From: Haloprofundus halobius
Lineage (GTDB): Archaea; Halobacteriota; Halobacteria; Halobacteriales; Haloferacaceae
Length of the DNA: 64,000 bases
Direction of reading: 5' to 3'
Assembly: GCF_020097835.1 (NCBI RefSeq)
Contig: NZ_CP083666.1
Location: forward strand, 124,001 to 188,000
The translations under genes were made by a program, and so were the position numbers. Under the pieces are notes generated by a model that saw nothing but the letters and a program-made list of their open reading frames with translations, did not search any database and was not told the DNA's origin. Of the stretch, positions 32,813-40,797 are shown in pieces (within the stretch, counting starts at the first letter, position 1; each line of letters opens with the position of its first letter).

Positions 32813-34738
32813 TCAGTCGTCAGCGTGCTCGCGCACCAACCGCGCGACGGCCGCCTCGTCGAGTCGCTCGAACTCGCCGGCCTGCACGCCCCACAGCGTC
32901 GCGTACAACCCGCCGAGCGAGACGAGTTCGTCGTGGGTGCCGCGTTCGACGACGCGGCCGCCTTCGAGCACGAGAATCCGGTCGGCCCGGCGAATCGTCG
33001 AGAGGCGGTGCGCGATGACGAGCGTCGTCCGGTTCTCGGTCAGGCGGGCCAGCGCCCGCTGGATGAGCAGTTCCGTCTCGGTGTCGACGGCGGAGGTGGC
33101 CTCGTCCAGAACGAGCACGTCCGGGTCCTGCAGCATCGCGCGCGCGATGGAGAGTCGCTGACGTTGGCCCCCGGAGAGTTTCACGCCGCGCTCGCCGATG
33201 CGGGTGTCGTAGCCGTCGGAGAGTTCGGTGACGAACTCGTGGGCCTCGGCGGCTCTCGCGGCTGCAACCATCTCCGCCTCCGTCGCGTCGAACGCGCCGT
33301 AGGTGAGGTTCTCCCTGACTGTGCCGTCGAACAGGTAGACGTCCTGACTCACGTAGCCGACGGCGCGACGGAGGCTGTCGAGCGTCGCGTCGCGCACGTC
33401 GACGCCGTCGAGACGGACGGAACCCTCCGTCACATCGTACAACCGAAGCAGCAGCTTCGCGGCCGTCGACTTGCCCGCGCCGGTGGGGCCGACGAGCGCG
33501 ACCGTCTCGCCGGGTTCGGCGACGAAGCTCACGTCCGAGAGCACAGGTCGACCCTCCTCGTAGGCAAAGGAGACGGTATCGTACTCGATGCGCCCCTCGA
33601 CGCGCCCGAGGTCGACGGCATGCTCGCTATCGACGACGGTGACCGAGAGGTCGGTGAGTCCGAAGATGCGCTCGCCGGAGGCGCGGGCGTTCTCGTAGGA
33701 GTTGACGATGCGGCCCGCGCCCGCCAGCGGGTCGACGAACCGCTGGGTCATGAACAGGAACGTGACGAATTCGCCGACCTGCAGCCCCGGACCGCCCAGC
33801 GGCCCGGTCGACCCGCTGACGAGCCAGTAGCCGCCGATGGCGAACGTCGCGGCGAACGCCACGTTCGCGGCGAGTTCCATCCCCGGTTGGTAGAAGTACT
33901 CCAGTTTGGCGACCGCCCACGTCTTCAGGTAGTAGTCCCACGAGGCGTCCTCGATGCGGCCGTCCTCGTACGTCTCGGTGTTGGAGCTCTTGATGACCTC
34001 GATACCCGAGAGGTTGTTCTCCAACCGCGTGTTGAGCGCGCCGACGCTCGCCCGCAGCGCCCGGTAGCGGGGGCGAATCGTCCGCATGAACGCGACGGTG
34101 AAGACGACGAGAACGGGCATCGCGACGAGCGTGACGGCAGCGAGTTGCGCGTTGAGCCAGAACAACACGGCGCCGATACCAAGGGCAGAAACGACGAGTT
34201 GGACTGTGCTGCTGAGCGTCGTTCCCAGAAACTCCCGGAGGTTCCGGACGTCGCTATTGAGAATACTCATCACCTCGCCGGTCTGTTTGTCGTCGAAGAA
34301 GGCCGTGTCGAGGCGCTGCATCGTCGCGTACGTGTCGGTCCGGATGGCGTGCTGGACGCGGTTGGAGTACAGCGACAGCGAGACGCCCTGCGTCCACGAG
34401 AGCCCGACCGACAGTATCGACGCGACCACGATGAGGCCGAGCGAGAGCCACAGTTGGCCCTCCGGCGTCGCCGGCAGCGACCCGTCGGGGACGACGGGCA
34501 GGCGGTACGCCGTCTCGGTGCTTGGGGTGAACAGCGCGTCGATGGCGACGCCGAGCACCAGCGGGGGGACGAGCGCGACGAGTCGGCTGAACAGACTCGC
34601 GACGAGGCCCACAGCGAACAGCCAGCGGTCCTCCCTTCCGTAGTCGGCGAACAGTCGAACCATCGGGTCCGTCTCTCGACTGTGACTCTCTCCGAGTACG
34701 TCCGACTCACCGCTGGCTGGTGGTATCGCGTGTGACAT
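32813..34738 (-). CDS. ABC transporter, fused exporter-type permease and ATPase
   Basis: 641 residues from the ATG at 34738 (MSHAIPPASGES). Six-helix ABC_membrane domain from about residue 40 to 330 (LALVPPLVLGVAIDALFT, EVMSILNSDVRNL), then one ATPase domain: Walker A GPTGAGKSTAAK (about 416), signature LSGGQRQRLSIAR (about 520) and Walker B VLVLDEATSAVD (about 540). It is an MsbA/MDR-type half transporter that works as a homodimer. Substrate (lipid, drug or peptide) unknown. No accessory genes adjoin it. Confidence 0.92.
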   Translation of the reverse strand: MSHAIPPASGESDVLGESHSRETDPMVRLFADYGREDRWLFAVGLVASLFSRLVALVPPLVLGVAIDALFTPSTETAYRLPVVPDGSLPATPEGQLWLSLGLIVVASILSVGLSWTQGVSLSLYSNRVQHAIRTDTYATMQRLDTAFFDDKQTGEVMSILNSDVRNLREFLGTTLSSTVQLVVSALGIGAVLFWLNAQLAAVTLVAMPVLVVFTVAFMRTIRPRYRALRASVGALNTRLENNLSGIEVIKSSNTETYEDGRIEDASWDYYLKTWAVAKLEYFYQPGMELAANVAFAATFAIGGYWLVSGSTGPLGGPGLQVGEFVTFLFMTQRFVDPLAGAGRIVNSYENARASGERIFGLTDLSVTVVDSEHAVDLGRVEGRIEYDTVSFAYEEGRPVLSDVSFVAEPGETVALVGPTGAGKSTAAKLLLRLYDVTEGSVRLDGVDVRDATLDSLRRAVGYVSQDVYLFDGTVRENLTYGAFDATEAEMVAAARAAEAHEFVTELSDGYDTRIGERGVKLSGGQRQRLSIARAMLQDPDVLVLDEATSAVDTETELLIQRALARLTENRTTLVIAHRLSTIRRADRILVLEGGRVVERGTHDELVSLGGLYATLWGVQAGEFERLDEAAVARLVREHADD

Positions 34739-34921
34739 ATCCTCGCCGACGCCCGAAGACGCCCTTACCGGAGGCAACGGTCCCAGCGAGCATGAACTGC
34801 GCGACGGTGTCCGCGGCGGCTCGCCCGGCGATACCGTCCACACGCCGCTTCCTCCGCGCCTCCGGACCGCGCCCGCGCCGCCAGTACGCTTTTGGTGGGG
34901 GTGTCTGTAGCAGACGTTACG

Positions 34922-35416
34922 ATGGGAGAGAAATTCAAATTTGAGAACTGGTCGAGGAGGAAACTACTCGGCGGGTTCGGGGCCGCCGTCGCCGGCGGGA
35001 GCGCGGTCGGTCTGCTGGGCGCGCACGCGAACCAACGCGAACGACCGGTCGAGACGGCGGAGCCGAACGCGGACGGCGAGTCGACGCCGGGCGAACTCCG
35101 CTGGCTGCTCGTCGACGCCGACATCGACGTCGAGGAGATGGTTCGCCGCGGCGACGACCTCGTCGTCCGGTACGCGTCGGCGGCGTCGTCGATCGACGAG
35201 CACAACCAGGAACTCGTCGAGGTGACGAGTCAGTACGTCACCCACGTCGAACACGACGGCGAGGGGGCGCGACTCGTCGCCGAGGTGGACGAGCGCTTCG
35301 AGGAACCGCAGACGAGTTACCACGTCACCGCCGACTGGGTCCGGAGCTATCTGGACGACGAGATGAGTTCGACGGAGCTCGTCAACACCGTCGCGCGGAC
35401 GGAAAAGGGACGGTAG
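34922..35416 (+). CDS. Tat-signal small exported protein (DUF8159-like)
   Basis: 164 residues from the ATG at 34922 (MGEKFKFENWSRRKLLGGFG). The SRRKLLGGFGAAVAGGSAVG twin-arginine signal with short hydrophobic core suggests Tat export; no lipobox cysteine. The mature part (ELRWLLVDADIDVEEMVRRG, YVTHVEHDGEGARLVAEV, YHVTADWVRSYLDDEMSS) is a small alpha/beta domain that I associate with haloarchaeal DUF8159. First of three tightly spaced plus-strand genes (7 bp, then 4-bp overlap). Confidence 0.7.
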   Translation: MGEKFKFENWSRRKLLGGFGAAVAGGSAVGLLGAHANQRERPVETAEPNADGESTPGELRWLLVDADIDVEEMVRRGDDLVVRYASAASSIDEHNQELVEVTSQYVTHVEHDGEGARLVAEVDERFEEPQTSYHVTADWVRSYLDDEMSSTELVNTVARTEKGR

Positions 35417-35423
35417 AGCCGCG

Positions 35424-35978
35424 ATGGTCGTCCCCGTCACGAATCTGGCGCTCGTCTCGGCGGTCGGGGTCGTCAGCGCCGTCGCCGCCGTGCTCGTCCG
35501 GAGGTTCGGCTACCCCTCGGAGTACGAGTCGACGGCCAAGGAGATTCAGGCCCGTCGTCTCTCGGACGGCTCGGCGGAACTCCGCCCGCTGACCGAACTC
35601 TCCTCGTTCGTCGCCGGGCAGCGAGCGACGACCGACCGGAGCAAGCGTCGCGCCGCCGACGCGGGCGTGTCGCTCGCGCGCGCGCTCGAAGACTCCTCAC
35701 GACTCGACGGACTCTCCTCGGAACTCTCGTTTCTCCACGAACCGACGCAGGTCCACGAACGCTGCGTCTCGAACCGCAAGAAAGCGGTGCTGCTGTTTCT
35801 CGCCGGGGTGATGGGCAACGCGGGCGTCGCCTACGGACTCGTCTACGCCGACCAGACGATGCTTCTGGCGCTCGCCGAGACCGCGCTGTTCAGCGTGAGC
35901 GTCCTCGCGTTCGGCGGCGCGCTCTGGCGGACCGCGCAACTGCTCACCGGGCGGCGCGAACTCGACCGGATGTCGTGA
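35424..35978 (+). CDS. Membrane protein with large cytoplasmic middle part
   Basis: 184 residues. One N-terminal helix (TNLALVSAVGVVSAVAAVLV), a basic/acidic central region (FVAGQRATTDRSKRRAADAG, LSFLHEPTQVHERCVSNRKK) of about 90 residues, then two C-terminal helices (AVLLFLAGVMGNAGVAYGLV and LALAETALFSVSVLAFGGAL). No family recognised. The stop overlaps the next start by four bases, so both are co-translated. Confidence 0.65.
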   Translation: MVVPVTNLALVSAVGVVSAVAAVLVRRFGYPSEYESTAKEIQARRLSDGSAELRPLTELSSFVAGQRATTDRSKRRAADAGVSLARALEDSSRLDGLSSELSFLHEPTQVHERCVSNRKKAVLLFLAGVMGNAGVAYGLVYADQTMLLALAETALFSVSVLAFGGALWRTAQLLTGRRELDRMS

Positions 35979-36274
35979 CGGTCTCCGCTACGGTAGCCGT
36001 AGCCGTCCTCCCGGCGGTTCCGGCGGCGACGGTGGCGCTTCGGCGATGGCTCCGTTTCTCTCCGACTGTCCGCTCGGTCGCCGGGTGGCTGTGCTGTATG
36101 TGTCTGTTTTCGACGCTGTACTTCGGCGTCGCCGAGGACGCGGTCACCGTGTTCGGCCGACAGTATGCGAGCGCTGGGCGCGTCCTGATCGTCGCTTCCG
36201 GGTCTTCGCTGCTCGCCGGCGTCTCGGAACTCCTCTGGTTGCTGGTCTCGGGTCGAACGAATGTCGACTCGTGA
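35975..36274 (+). CDS. 99-aa membrane protein
   Basis: GTG start overlapping the preceding TGA (GTGA at 35975-35978). Three likely helices: MTVSATVAVAVLPAVPAATV, VAGWLCCMCLFSTLYFGVAE and VLIVASGSSLLAGVSELLWL. Unknown family. Third gene of the 34922-36274 operon; the operon may encode one membrane complex, which is inference. Confidence 0.6.
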   Translation: MTVSATVAVAVLPAVPAATVALRRWLRFSPTVRSVAGWLCCMCLFSTLYFGVAEDAVTVFGRQYASAGRVLIVASGSSLLAGVSELLWLLVSGRTNVDS

Positions 36275-36398
36275 GCTGTCGAGCGTACGGATGGCCGGAT
36301 CGTGTCAGAGGGGTCGCCACGAACTGAGCGACGCGTTCGCTCGTCGGTCGGTGTTCTGCGACAGGACGGAGTCGCGACGACGAACCGCTCGTCGTCCG

Positions 36399-36803
36399 CT
36401 ACTCCTCGCGTGTCGTTCGTTCTACCAGTTCTCGAAGCGTCGCGTCCGGGAGCGTCGCGTCGTCGTGGTTTTCGACCCACGTCGCCAGCGACCCGAGTAG
36501 CTCCTCCGCGTCGTCGGCGACGAAGCGCCGGTGGGAGACGCGGCCGTCGACCGACGCGGCGAGTTCGACCTCGAACCGCGGGCCGTCCTCGTCGGCGACG
36601 GACGTCTCCGTCCGGTTCGGTTCGTCGTCGCTCGTGACGACGAACGAGTGGTCGCCGCGCTTTCGGACGCGGTCGTCCGCTTCGATGTCGAGGTCCGCGG
36701 GTTCGATGACGCCGCGCGATATCGGCGCGCTCCGTCGCGCGTCCGACCGGCGTCGGTCGTCGTCTGTGTCCACGGACCGTCGACTGTCGTCGGAGCCGAA
36801 CAT
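36399..36803 (-). CDS. DUF7500-like cytosolic protein
   Basis: 134 residues from the ATG at 36803 (MFGSDDSRRSVDTDDDRRRS). The segment RGVIEPADLDIEADDRVRKR GD-type resembles the haloarchaeal DUF7500 motif (ExPxDLDI-DDRVxxL), followed by a beta-rich domain with HRRFVADDAEELLGSLATWV. Very charged N-terminus. Two bases after the stop of the upstream membrane-protein gene, so an operon of two on the minus strand. Function unknown. Confidence 0.6.
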   Translation of the reverse strand: MFGSDDSRRSVDTDDDRRRSDARRSAPISRGVIEPADLDIEADDRVRKRGDHSFVVTSDDEPNRTETSVADEDGPRFEVELAASVDGRVSHRRFVADDAEELLGSLATWVENHDDATLPDATLRELVERTTREE

Positions 36804-36805
36804 CG

Positions 36806-37150
36806 TTACGATTCGCTCCGGGAACTGGACGCGGACGTGGCGACGTTCGCCTCGGCCGCGATATGCAGTGCCAGTTCGTACAGCATCACTCCGGCGAACA
36901 GCGTCGCCGCGCCGAACACGACGGCGGCCGCGCCGACGTACAGGTCGGCGACGACGCTGCTGAACACGCCGAAGGATGCGCCGATACTCGTGACGACGAC
37001 CAGTCGCCAGCCTTGCGAGAGGTTCGCGTAGCCGACGATGAGCGTCGGTTCGATGCCGACCAGCCGACACCATACGACGTACAGTGCCGTGTCGAACTCG
37101 AACGCAAGGACGGTGAGTCCTACGAGTACCAGAAACGTCGAGTCAATCAT
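36806..37150 (-). CDS. 114-aa membrane protein
   Basis: Three to four hydrophobic segments: FLVLVGLTVLAFEFDTALYV, RLVVVTSIGASFGVFSSVVA, LYVGAAAVVFGAATLFAGVM and a short ELALHIAAEA helix, ending with a Ser-rich tail. Family not recognised. Upstream of and tightly linked to the gene at 36399-36803; both lie behind the archaellin gene on the same strand but with a 96-bp gap, so co-transcription with archaellin is uncertain. Confidence 0.6.
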   Translation of the reverse strand: MIDSTFLVLVGLTVLAFEFDTALYVVWCRLVGIEPTLIVGYANLSQGWRLVVVTSIGASFGVFSSVVADLYVGAAAVVFGAATLFAGVMLYELALHIAAEANVATSASSSRSES

Positions 37151-37246
37151 TGCGATTCGGTGTGAGAATAATGTCCGCGGTTCGGGGGGTGTGTCAGCCC
37201 CGACCGCGGGATTCGAGGGGTGTGTCAGTCCTCGATGGTTGCGGGT

Positions 37247-37858
37247 TTAGACTTCGACGGACGAACCGCCGGAACTGCTGAGCGACTCCGGCACGTTCAC
37301 GATGTACGTGTACTGGCTGCCGGACTGCGTGACGAAGCGGACCGTCGCGGACTCGCCGCCTTCGAGCGCTTCGAGTTCATCGTCTTCCGTGTCGGTGAGT
37401 GCGATCTCGACTTCCATCCGGTCGTCCTTCGAGTTCAGGACCGGGATAGAGGAGTCTTCGTCCTTGAGTGTGCTCGTACCGAACTCATTGTTGCTAGCGT
37501 CAGCGTCCTGGTCATCGGCGTGTGTAAGCGTAACCTTGCCGTTTGGACCGATGAATTCGATGGTCGCGTCGTTCATGTCGATTTCACCGGCACCCGGCGA
37601 CTGCATCGTCGTGAACTTCAGCGCCTCGATCACTTCACCATCCGTGTCGACGTCACCAACCGCGCTGGCCACGAGGACCTGGTTGGACACCTGCTCGGTG
37701 GAATCGTCACTGGTCGCGGATGCTTTGTTCTGCAGGAAGCCGGCGGTGTTGATGAGAACACCGGCGGCGACTGCCGCCACGAGAATCATGGCGATGAAGA
37801 TGATCAGAGTCTCGATACCGACCTGACCTCGGTCGTTGTCTTTGTTGAACGGTAACAT
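37247..37858 (-). CDS. arlA: Archaellin (archaellum filament protein)
   Basis: 203 residues. Class III signal peptide: basic MLPFNKDNDRGQ cut before VGIETLIIFIAMILVAAVAA, which then forms the filament core helix after processing by PibD/ArlK (not in window). The outer domain is beta-rich and acidic (VTLTHADDQDADASNNEFGT), with N-x-S/T sequons rare. It is the sole archaellin in the window, divergent from the arlCE operon. Usually haloarchaea have two or more archaellins, so others may lie elsewhere. A hairpin is present in the leader. Confidence 0.93.
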   Translation of the reverse strand: MLPFNKDNDRGQVGIETLIIFIAMILVAAVAAGVLINTAGFLQNKASATSDDSTEQVSNQVLVASAVGDVDTDGEVIEALKFTTMQSPGAGEIDMNDATIEFIGPNGKVTLTHADDQDADASNNEFGTSTLKDEDSSIPVLNSKDDRMEVEIALTDTEDDELEALEGGESATVRFVTQSGSQYTYIVNVPESLSSSGGSSVEV

Positions 37859-38226
37859 GGTTGGTTAGGTTCTTGCTAACCGCGCCTTCGACGCGGCTTA
37901 TTCACTCCGAGAATTCAATGCAACATAAACCTTTGCCCTCAACAGACAGTATTGTTGAAAATAATATCATCAAATAGTTACTTTCACGGAGAAGAATAAT
38001 GTCCCGATTGAGGGGTCACAATGAGCCCCAGAACGACCCACAAGCGCCGTTAGAAGGTGGCTAAAATGGACTCATTCCCCCGAATTCGGGCATTTCATCG
38101 ACGGAGGTGGACCTCGGTTGGAAACTACAGACGGACCGAATATGCCATTGTAAACACCAGATTTATCGAGACTCTAACACCCATGGAAAAGTTTTATACG
38201 ACCTAATTTTCAAGAACAGGCACAGT
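37859..38226. promoter_or_regulatory. Divergent archaellin / arlCE control region
   Basis: For archaellin (minus strand): TATA-like GTTTATGTTG (reverse of 37921-37930), about 40 bases of leader with hairpin CCGCG-N7-CGCGG (37880-37896). For arlCE (plus): TATA-like GTTTTATACG (38191-38200), 27-36 bases before the ATG at 38227, so a leaderless transcript. The remainder between 37940 and 38180 is AT-rich in its first part and shows no gene. Regulators would act here. Confidence 0.6.
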
Positions 38227-39123
38227 ATGGATATCGGAAACGTTCTGCGCTCGCTCGGTTTGGAAGCGCTCGCTCCCCAGTTGCAGGAGAGGCGAGAGGA
38301 GTCCGACCGCGCCGGCGACGACGCCGGCGACGGTGCCGACGAGGCCGCAGAATTCGACGAGGAGGGAGGCCCGAGCGACGATGGTGCCGACGCCGACGTC
38401 GCCGCCGGGGGCGACGCCATCGAAGACCTGCGTCACGAACTCGACCAGGTCGCCGCCGATTTGGAGACCACGCAGTCGAAACTGCGAGCCGTCCAGAGCG
38501 AACGCGACGAGATGGTCGAGCGGTTGGACGGACTCGAAGACGACACCGCACAGCTGTTGGGCGTGTACGACCGTCTGACGGCGCAGGTCAACCCGTTCGA
38601 CGAACAGTGGCGGCAGTCGGCGGAGACGGCGCACGCCGACGCGGAGTCGCGCTACGGCGTCGTCACCCCGACGGAGCCCGTCCGTTCCGAGCCGGTCGAC
38701 GTCGACGACGGCGGCTTCGACGAACCGGACGACGACGCGTTCGACGTTTCGCCGCCGGACATCGAGACACCGCCCGCGCCGCCCGCCGGCGTTCGCGCGG
38801 CCGCCCCCGCGGGGGCGTCCGACGTGTACCTGCGCGGACTCGCGCCGTCGTTCGCCACGGAGGTGTTGTTGATGGAGTGGATGACGCTGCTCATCGACAG
38901 CGCGGGTCCCGGCGGTGCGATGAAGGCCGTCGACTACTACGAGCGGATCAACTGGATAGACGAATCGGTCAAAGACCACCTCGAGGACCTGCTCGGTGGT
39001 GTCCAGACCGCGCCGCTTGCGGCCGAGGGTGTGGTCGACGACCTGACGAGCGAGGAACACAGCCAGAGCTTCGCCTACATCATGAAGCTCGACGGGCTCC
39101 GAGCCACCGTCGCCTCGGCCTGA
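38227..39123 (+). CDS. arlCE: Archaellum protein ArlCE (FlaC/FlaE fusion)
   Basis: 298 residues from the ATG at 38227 (MDIGNVLRSLGLEALAPQLQ). A very acidic linker, then a coiled coil (AIEDLRHELDQVAADLETTQ to about residue 115) and the FlaC-type region (YDRLTAQVNPFD). After a Pro/Asp-rich spacer, the C-terminal FlaD/E domain reads LAPSFATEVLLMEWMTLLID and AMKAVDYYERINWIDESVKD. In Euryarchaeota ArlC/D/E form the cytosolic ring and connect the motor to chemotaxis (CheF). First gene of a six-gene operon. Confidence 0.92.
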   Translation: MDIGNVLRSLGLEALAPQLQERREESDRAGDDAGDGADEAAEFDEEGGPSDDGADADVAAGGDAIEDLRHELDQVAADLETTQSKLRAVQSERDEMVERLDGLEDDTAQLLGVYDRLTAQVNPFDEQWRQSAETAHADAESRYGVVTPTEPVRSEPVDVDDGGFDEPDDDAFDVSPPDIETPPAPPAGVRAAAPAGASDVYLRGLAPSFATEVLLMEWMTLLIDSAGPGGAMKAVDYYERINWIDESVKDHLEDLLGGVQTAPLAAEGVVDDLTSEEHSQSFAYIMKLDGLRATVASA

Positions 39124-39127
39124 GCAG

Positions 39128-39574
39128 ATGGGATTCAGCACGAGCGCCGCCGCCACCATCATCTTCATCGGCGTTCTGCTGAGCTTCGGCTTTCTCTACC
39201 CGGTCGTCGAGGAGACCGCCGAGGCGCACACCGAGGCGTTCGACGACCGAGACGATCGCTCGCTCGCACAGCGAAACACCGATATCTCTCTTGAAAACTC
39301 GACTTACAACGAATCCGCGCAGACGCTCTCCGTGAACGTGACGAACACCGGGACGACGACGCTCCGCGTCGACGAGACCGACCTCCTCTTGGACGGCGTC
39401 ATCGAGACCGACTCCGAGACGACCGTCGACGGCGTGTCCGACCGGGCGCTGTGGTTGCCCGGCGAGACGCTCACCGTCGTCGTCGACGACGTCTCCGAGG
39501 CGCCCGACCGCGTCCACGTCGTCACGGGACCCGGCGTCCGCGTGTCGACGACTGACGTCGGGGAGGAGTCCTGA
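39128..39574 (+). CDS. arlF: Archaellum stator protein ArlF
   Basis: 148 residues. N-terminal helix (TSAAATIIFIGVLLSFGFLY) then a beta-sandwich domain (NSTYNESAQTLSVNVTNTGT). In ArlF the external domain binds the S-layer and anchors the motor as stator. Located 4 bp behind arlCE; its stop codon overlaps the arlG ATG by one base. Confidence 0.92.
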   Translation: MGFSTSAAATIIFIGVLLSFGFLYPVVEETAEAHTEAFDDRDDRSLAQRNTDISLENSTYNESAQTLSVNVTNTGTTTLRVDETDLLLDGVIETDSETTVDGVSDRALWLPGETLTVVVDDVSEAPDRVHVVTGPGVRVSTTDVGEES

Positions 39575-40038
39575 TGTCCAGCAGCGGCATCACCCAACTC
39601 GTGCTGTTCATCGCGGCGTTGACCGTCGCCGCGGGCGTCGCGACGACGCTGACCGCGAACGTCAACGACATCAGCGGTTCGCTCGACAGCCGCGGCGACA
39701 ACATCGTCGAAGGAATCGACACCGACATCGAGATAATCAGCGACCCGGGAAGCCCCGAGTCGATCTACGACGACACGGAGGACAACGAGACCGTCACGCT
39801 GCTCGTCAAGAACACCGGCGAGCGCACGCTCTCGACGGAGAGAGGCGTCGACGTGGTCGTCGACGGGCGGTACATACCGGTCGACACCGTCACCGTCGTC
39901 AGCGACGCGTCGGCGTGGCGACCCGGTCAGACCGTCCGCGTCACCGCATCGGCCGCGCTCGACCCCGGCGACCACCGGGCTGTCGTCCACGTCGACGGCG
40001 ACTCCGCGGAACTGCTGTTCCGCACCGAATCAACCTAA
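39574..40038 (+). CDS. arlG: Archaellum stator protein ArlG
   Basis: 154 residues. Helix (GITQLVLFIAALTVAAGVAT) followed by an archaellin-like beta-sandwich with YDDTEDNETVTLLVKNTGER. ArlG filaments linked to ArlF form the periplasmic stator. The ATG overlaps the preceding stop (TGATG). It is followed after 7 bp by arlH. Intact length for the family. Confidence 0.92.
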   Translation: MSSSGITQLVLFIAALTVAAGVATTLTANVNDISGSLDSRGDNIVEGIDTDIEIISDPGSPESIYDDTEDNETVTLLVKNTGERTLSTERGVDVVVDGRYIPVDTVTVVSDASAWRPGQTVRVTASAALDPGDHRAVVHVDGDSAELLFRTEST

Positions 40039-40045
40039 CCGAACC

Positions 40046-40795
40046 ATGAACGGATACTACTCACTCGGACTGACGGACCGCGACCGAATCGACGCCTCCT
40101 TCGGCGGTGGCCTGCCGCGGGGCAGTCTCGTCCTCATCGAGGGCGGCCACGGTGCGGGCAAGAGCGCACTCACCCAACGATTCTGTTATGGGTTCTGCGA
40201 GACCGGCCACTCGGTGACGTACGTCTCGACGGAACTGGAGGCGGCCGGGTTCGTCTCGCAGATGCGTTCGCTGTCGTACAGCGTCGTCAGCCACCTGCTC
40301 GCAGAGCAGATGTTGTTCCTGCACGCGGACGTGGACACCCGAGACCGGATGGACGGGCGGGAGGCGGGTCTCGACGGCCGCGAGATGCTGACGCGACTGA
40401 TGCACGCGGAGACGATGTGGCGGAGCGATGTGGTCATCATCGACGGCTTCGACTCCATCCTCCTGCACGACCCGCGTTTCGAGGCCATCAGCGACGAGAA
40501 CGACGAGGACGACCTGATGCAGAACCTCATCACGTTCTTCCGGCAGATCGTCACCGACGGGACGACGGTCGTCTTTACGGTGAATCCCGACTCGCTCAGT
40601 CCGAACACGCTCCGCCCGCTCCGGACGGTGTCGGACGTCTACCTCGACATCGAGACCAAGAGCGTCGGCAGCGAGATTCGCCGCAACGCGCTCGTCCGCA
40701 AGTTCGGCGGCATGGGCGAGCAGGTCGACGACAACATCGGCTTCACCGTCCAGTCGGGTCGCGGCATCAGCATCGTGAGTCGGACGGTGGCCTGA
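40046..40795 (+). CDS. arlH: Archaellum RecA-like ATP-binding protein ArlH
   Basis: 249 residues. KaiC/RecA-like fold with Walker A GGHGAGKSALTQ (about 32-40), Walker B VVIIDGFDS (about 128) and TVFTVNPDSL near residue 180. ArlH binds but slowly hydrolyses ATP and sits inside the ArlCDE ring, regulating ArlI. 2 bp before arlI, so coupled. Confidence 0.93.
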   Translation: MNGYYSLGLTDRDRIDASFGGGLPRGSLVLIEGGHGAGKSALTQRFCYGFCETGHSVTYVSTELEAAGFVSQMRSLSYSVVSHLLAEQMLFLHADVDTRDRMDGREAGLDGREMLTRLMHAETMWRSDVVIIDGFDSILLHDPRFEAISDENDEDDLMQNLITFFRQIVTDGTTVVFTVNPDSLSPNTLRPLRTVSDVYLDIETKSVGSEIRRNALVRKFGGMGEQVDDNIGFTVQSGRGISIVSRTVA

Positions 40796-40797
40796 CG

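Noticed and set aside
32825-34735. 636-codon plus-strand frame
   Set aside because: Mirror of the ABC exporter gene; no domain, composition typical of antisense frames.
38140-38226. Longer start for ArlCE from upstream in-frame codons
   Set aside because: The region holds the TATA-like GTTTTATACG at the right distance from the ATG at 38227, so it is promoter.
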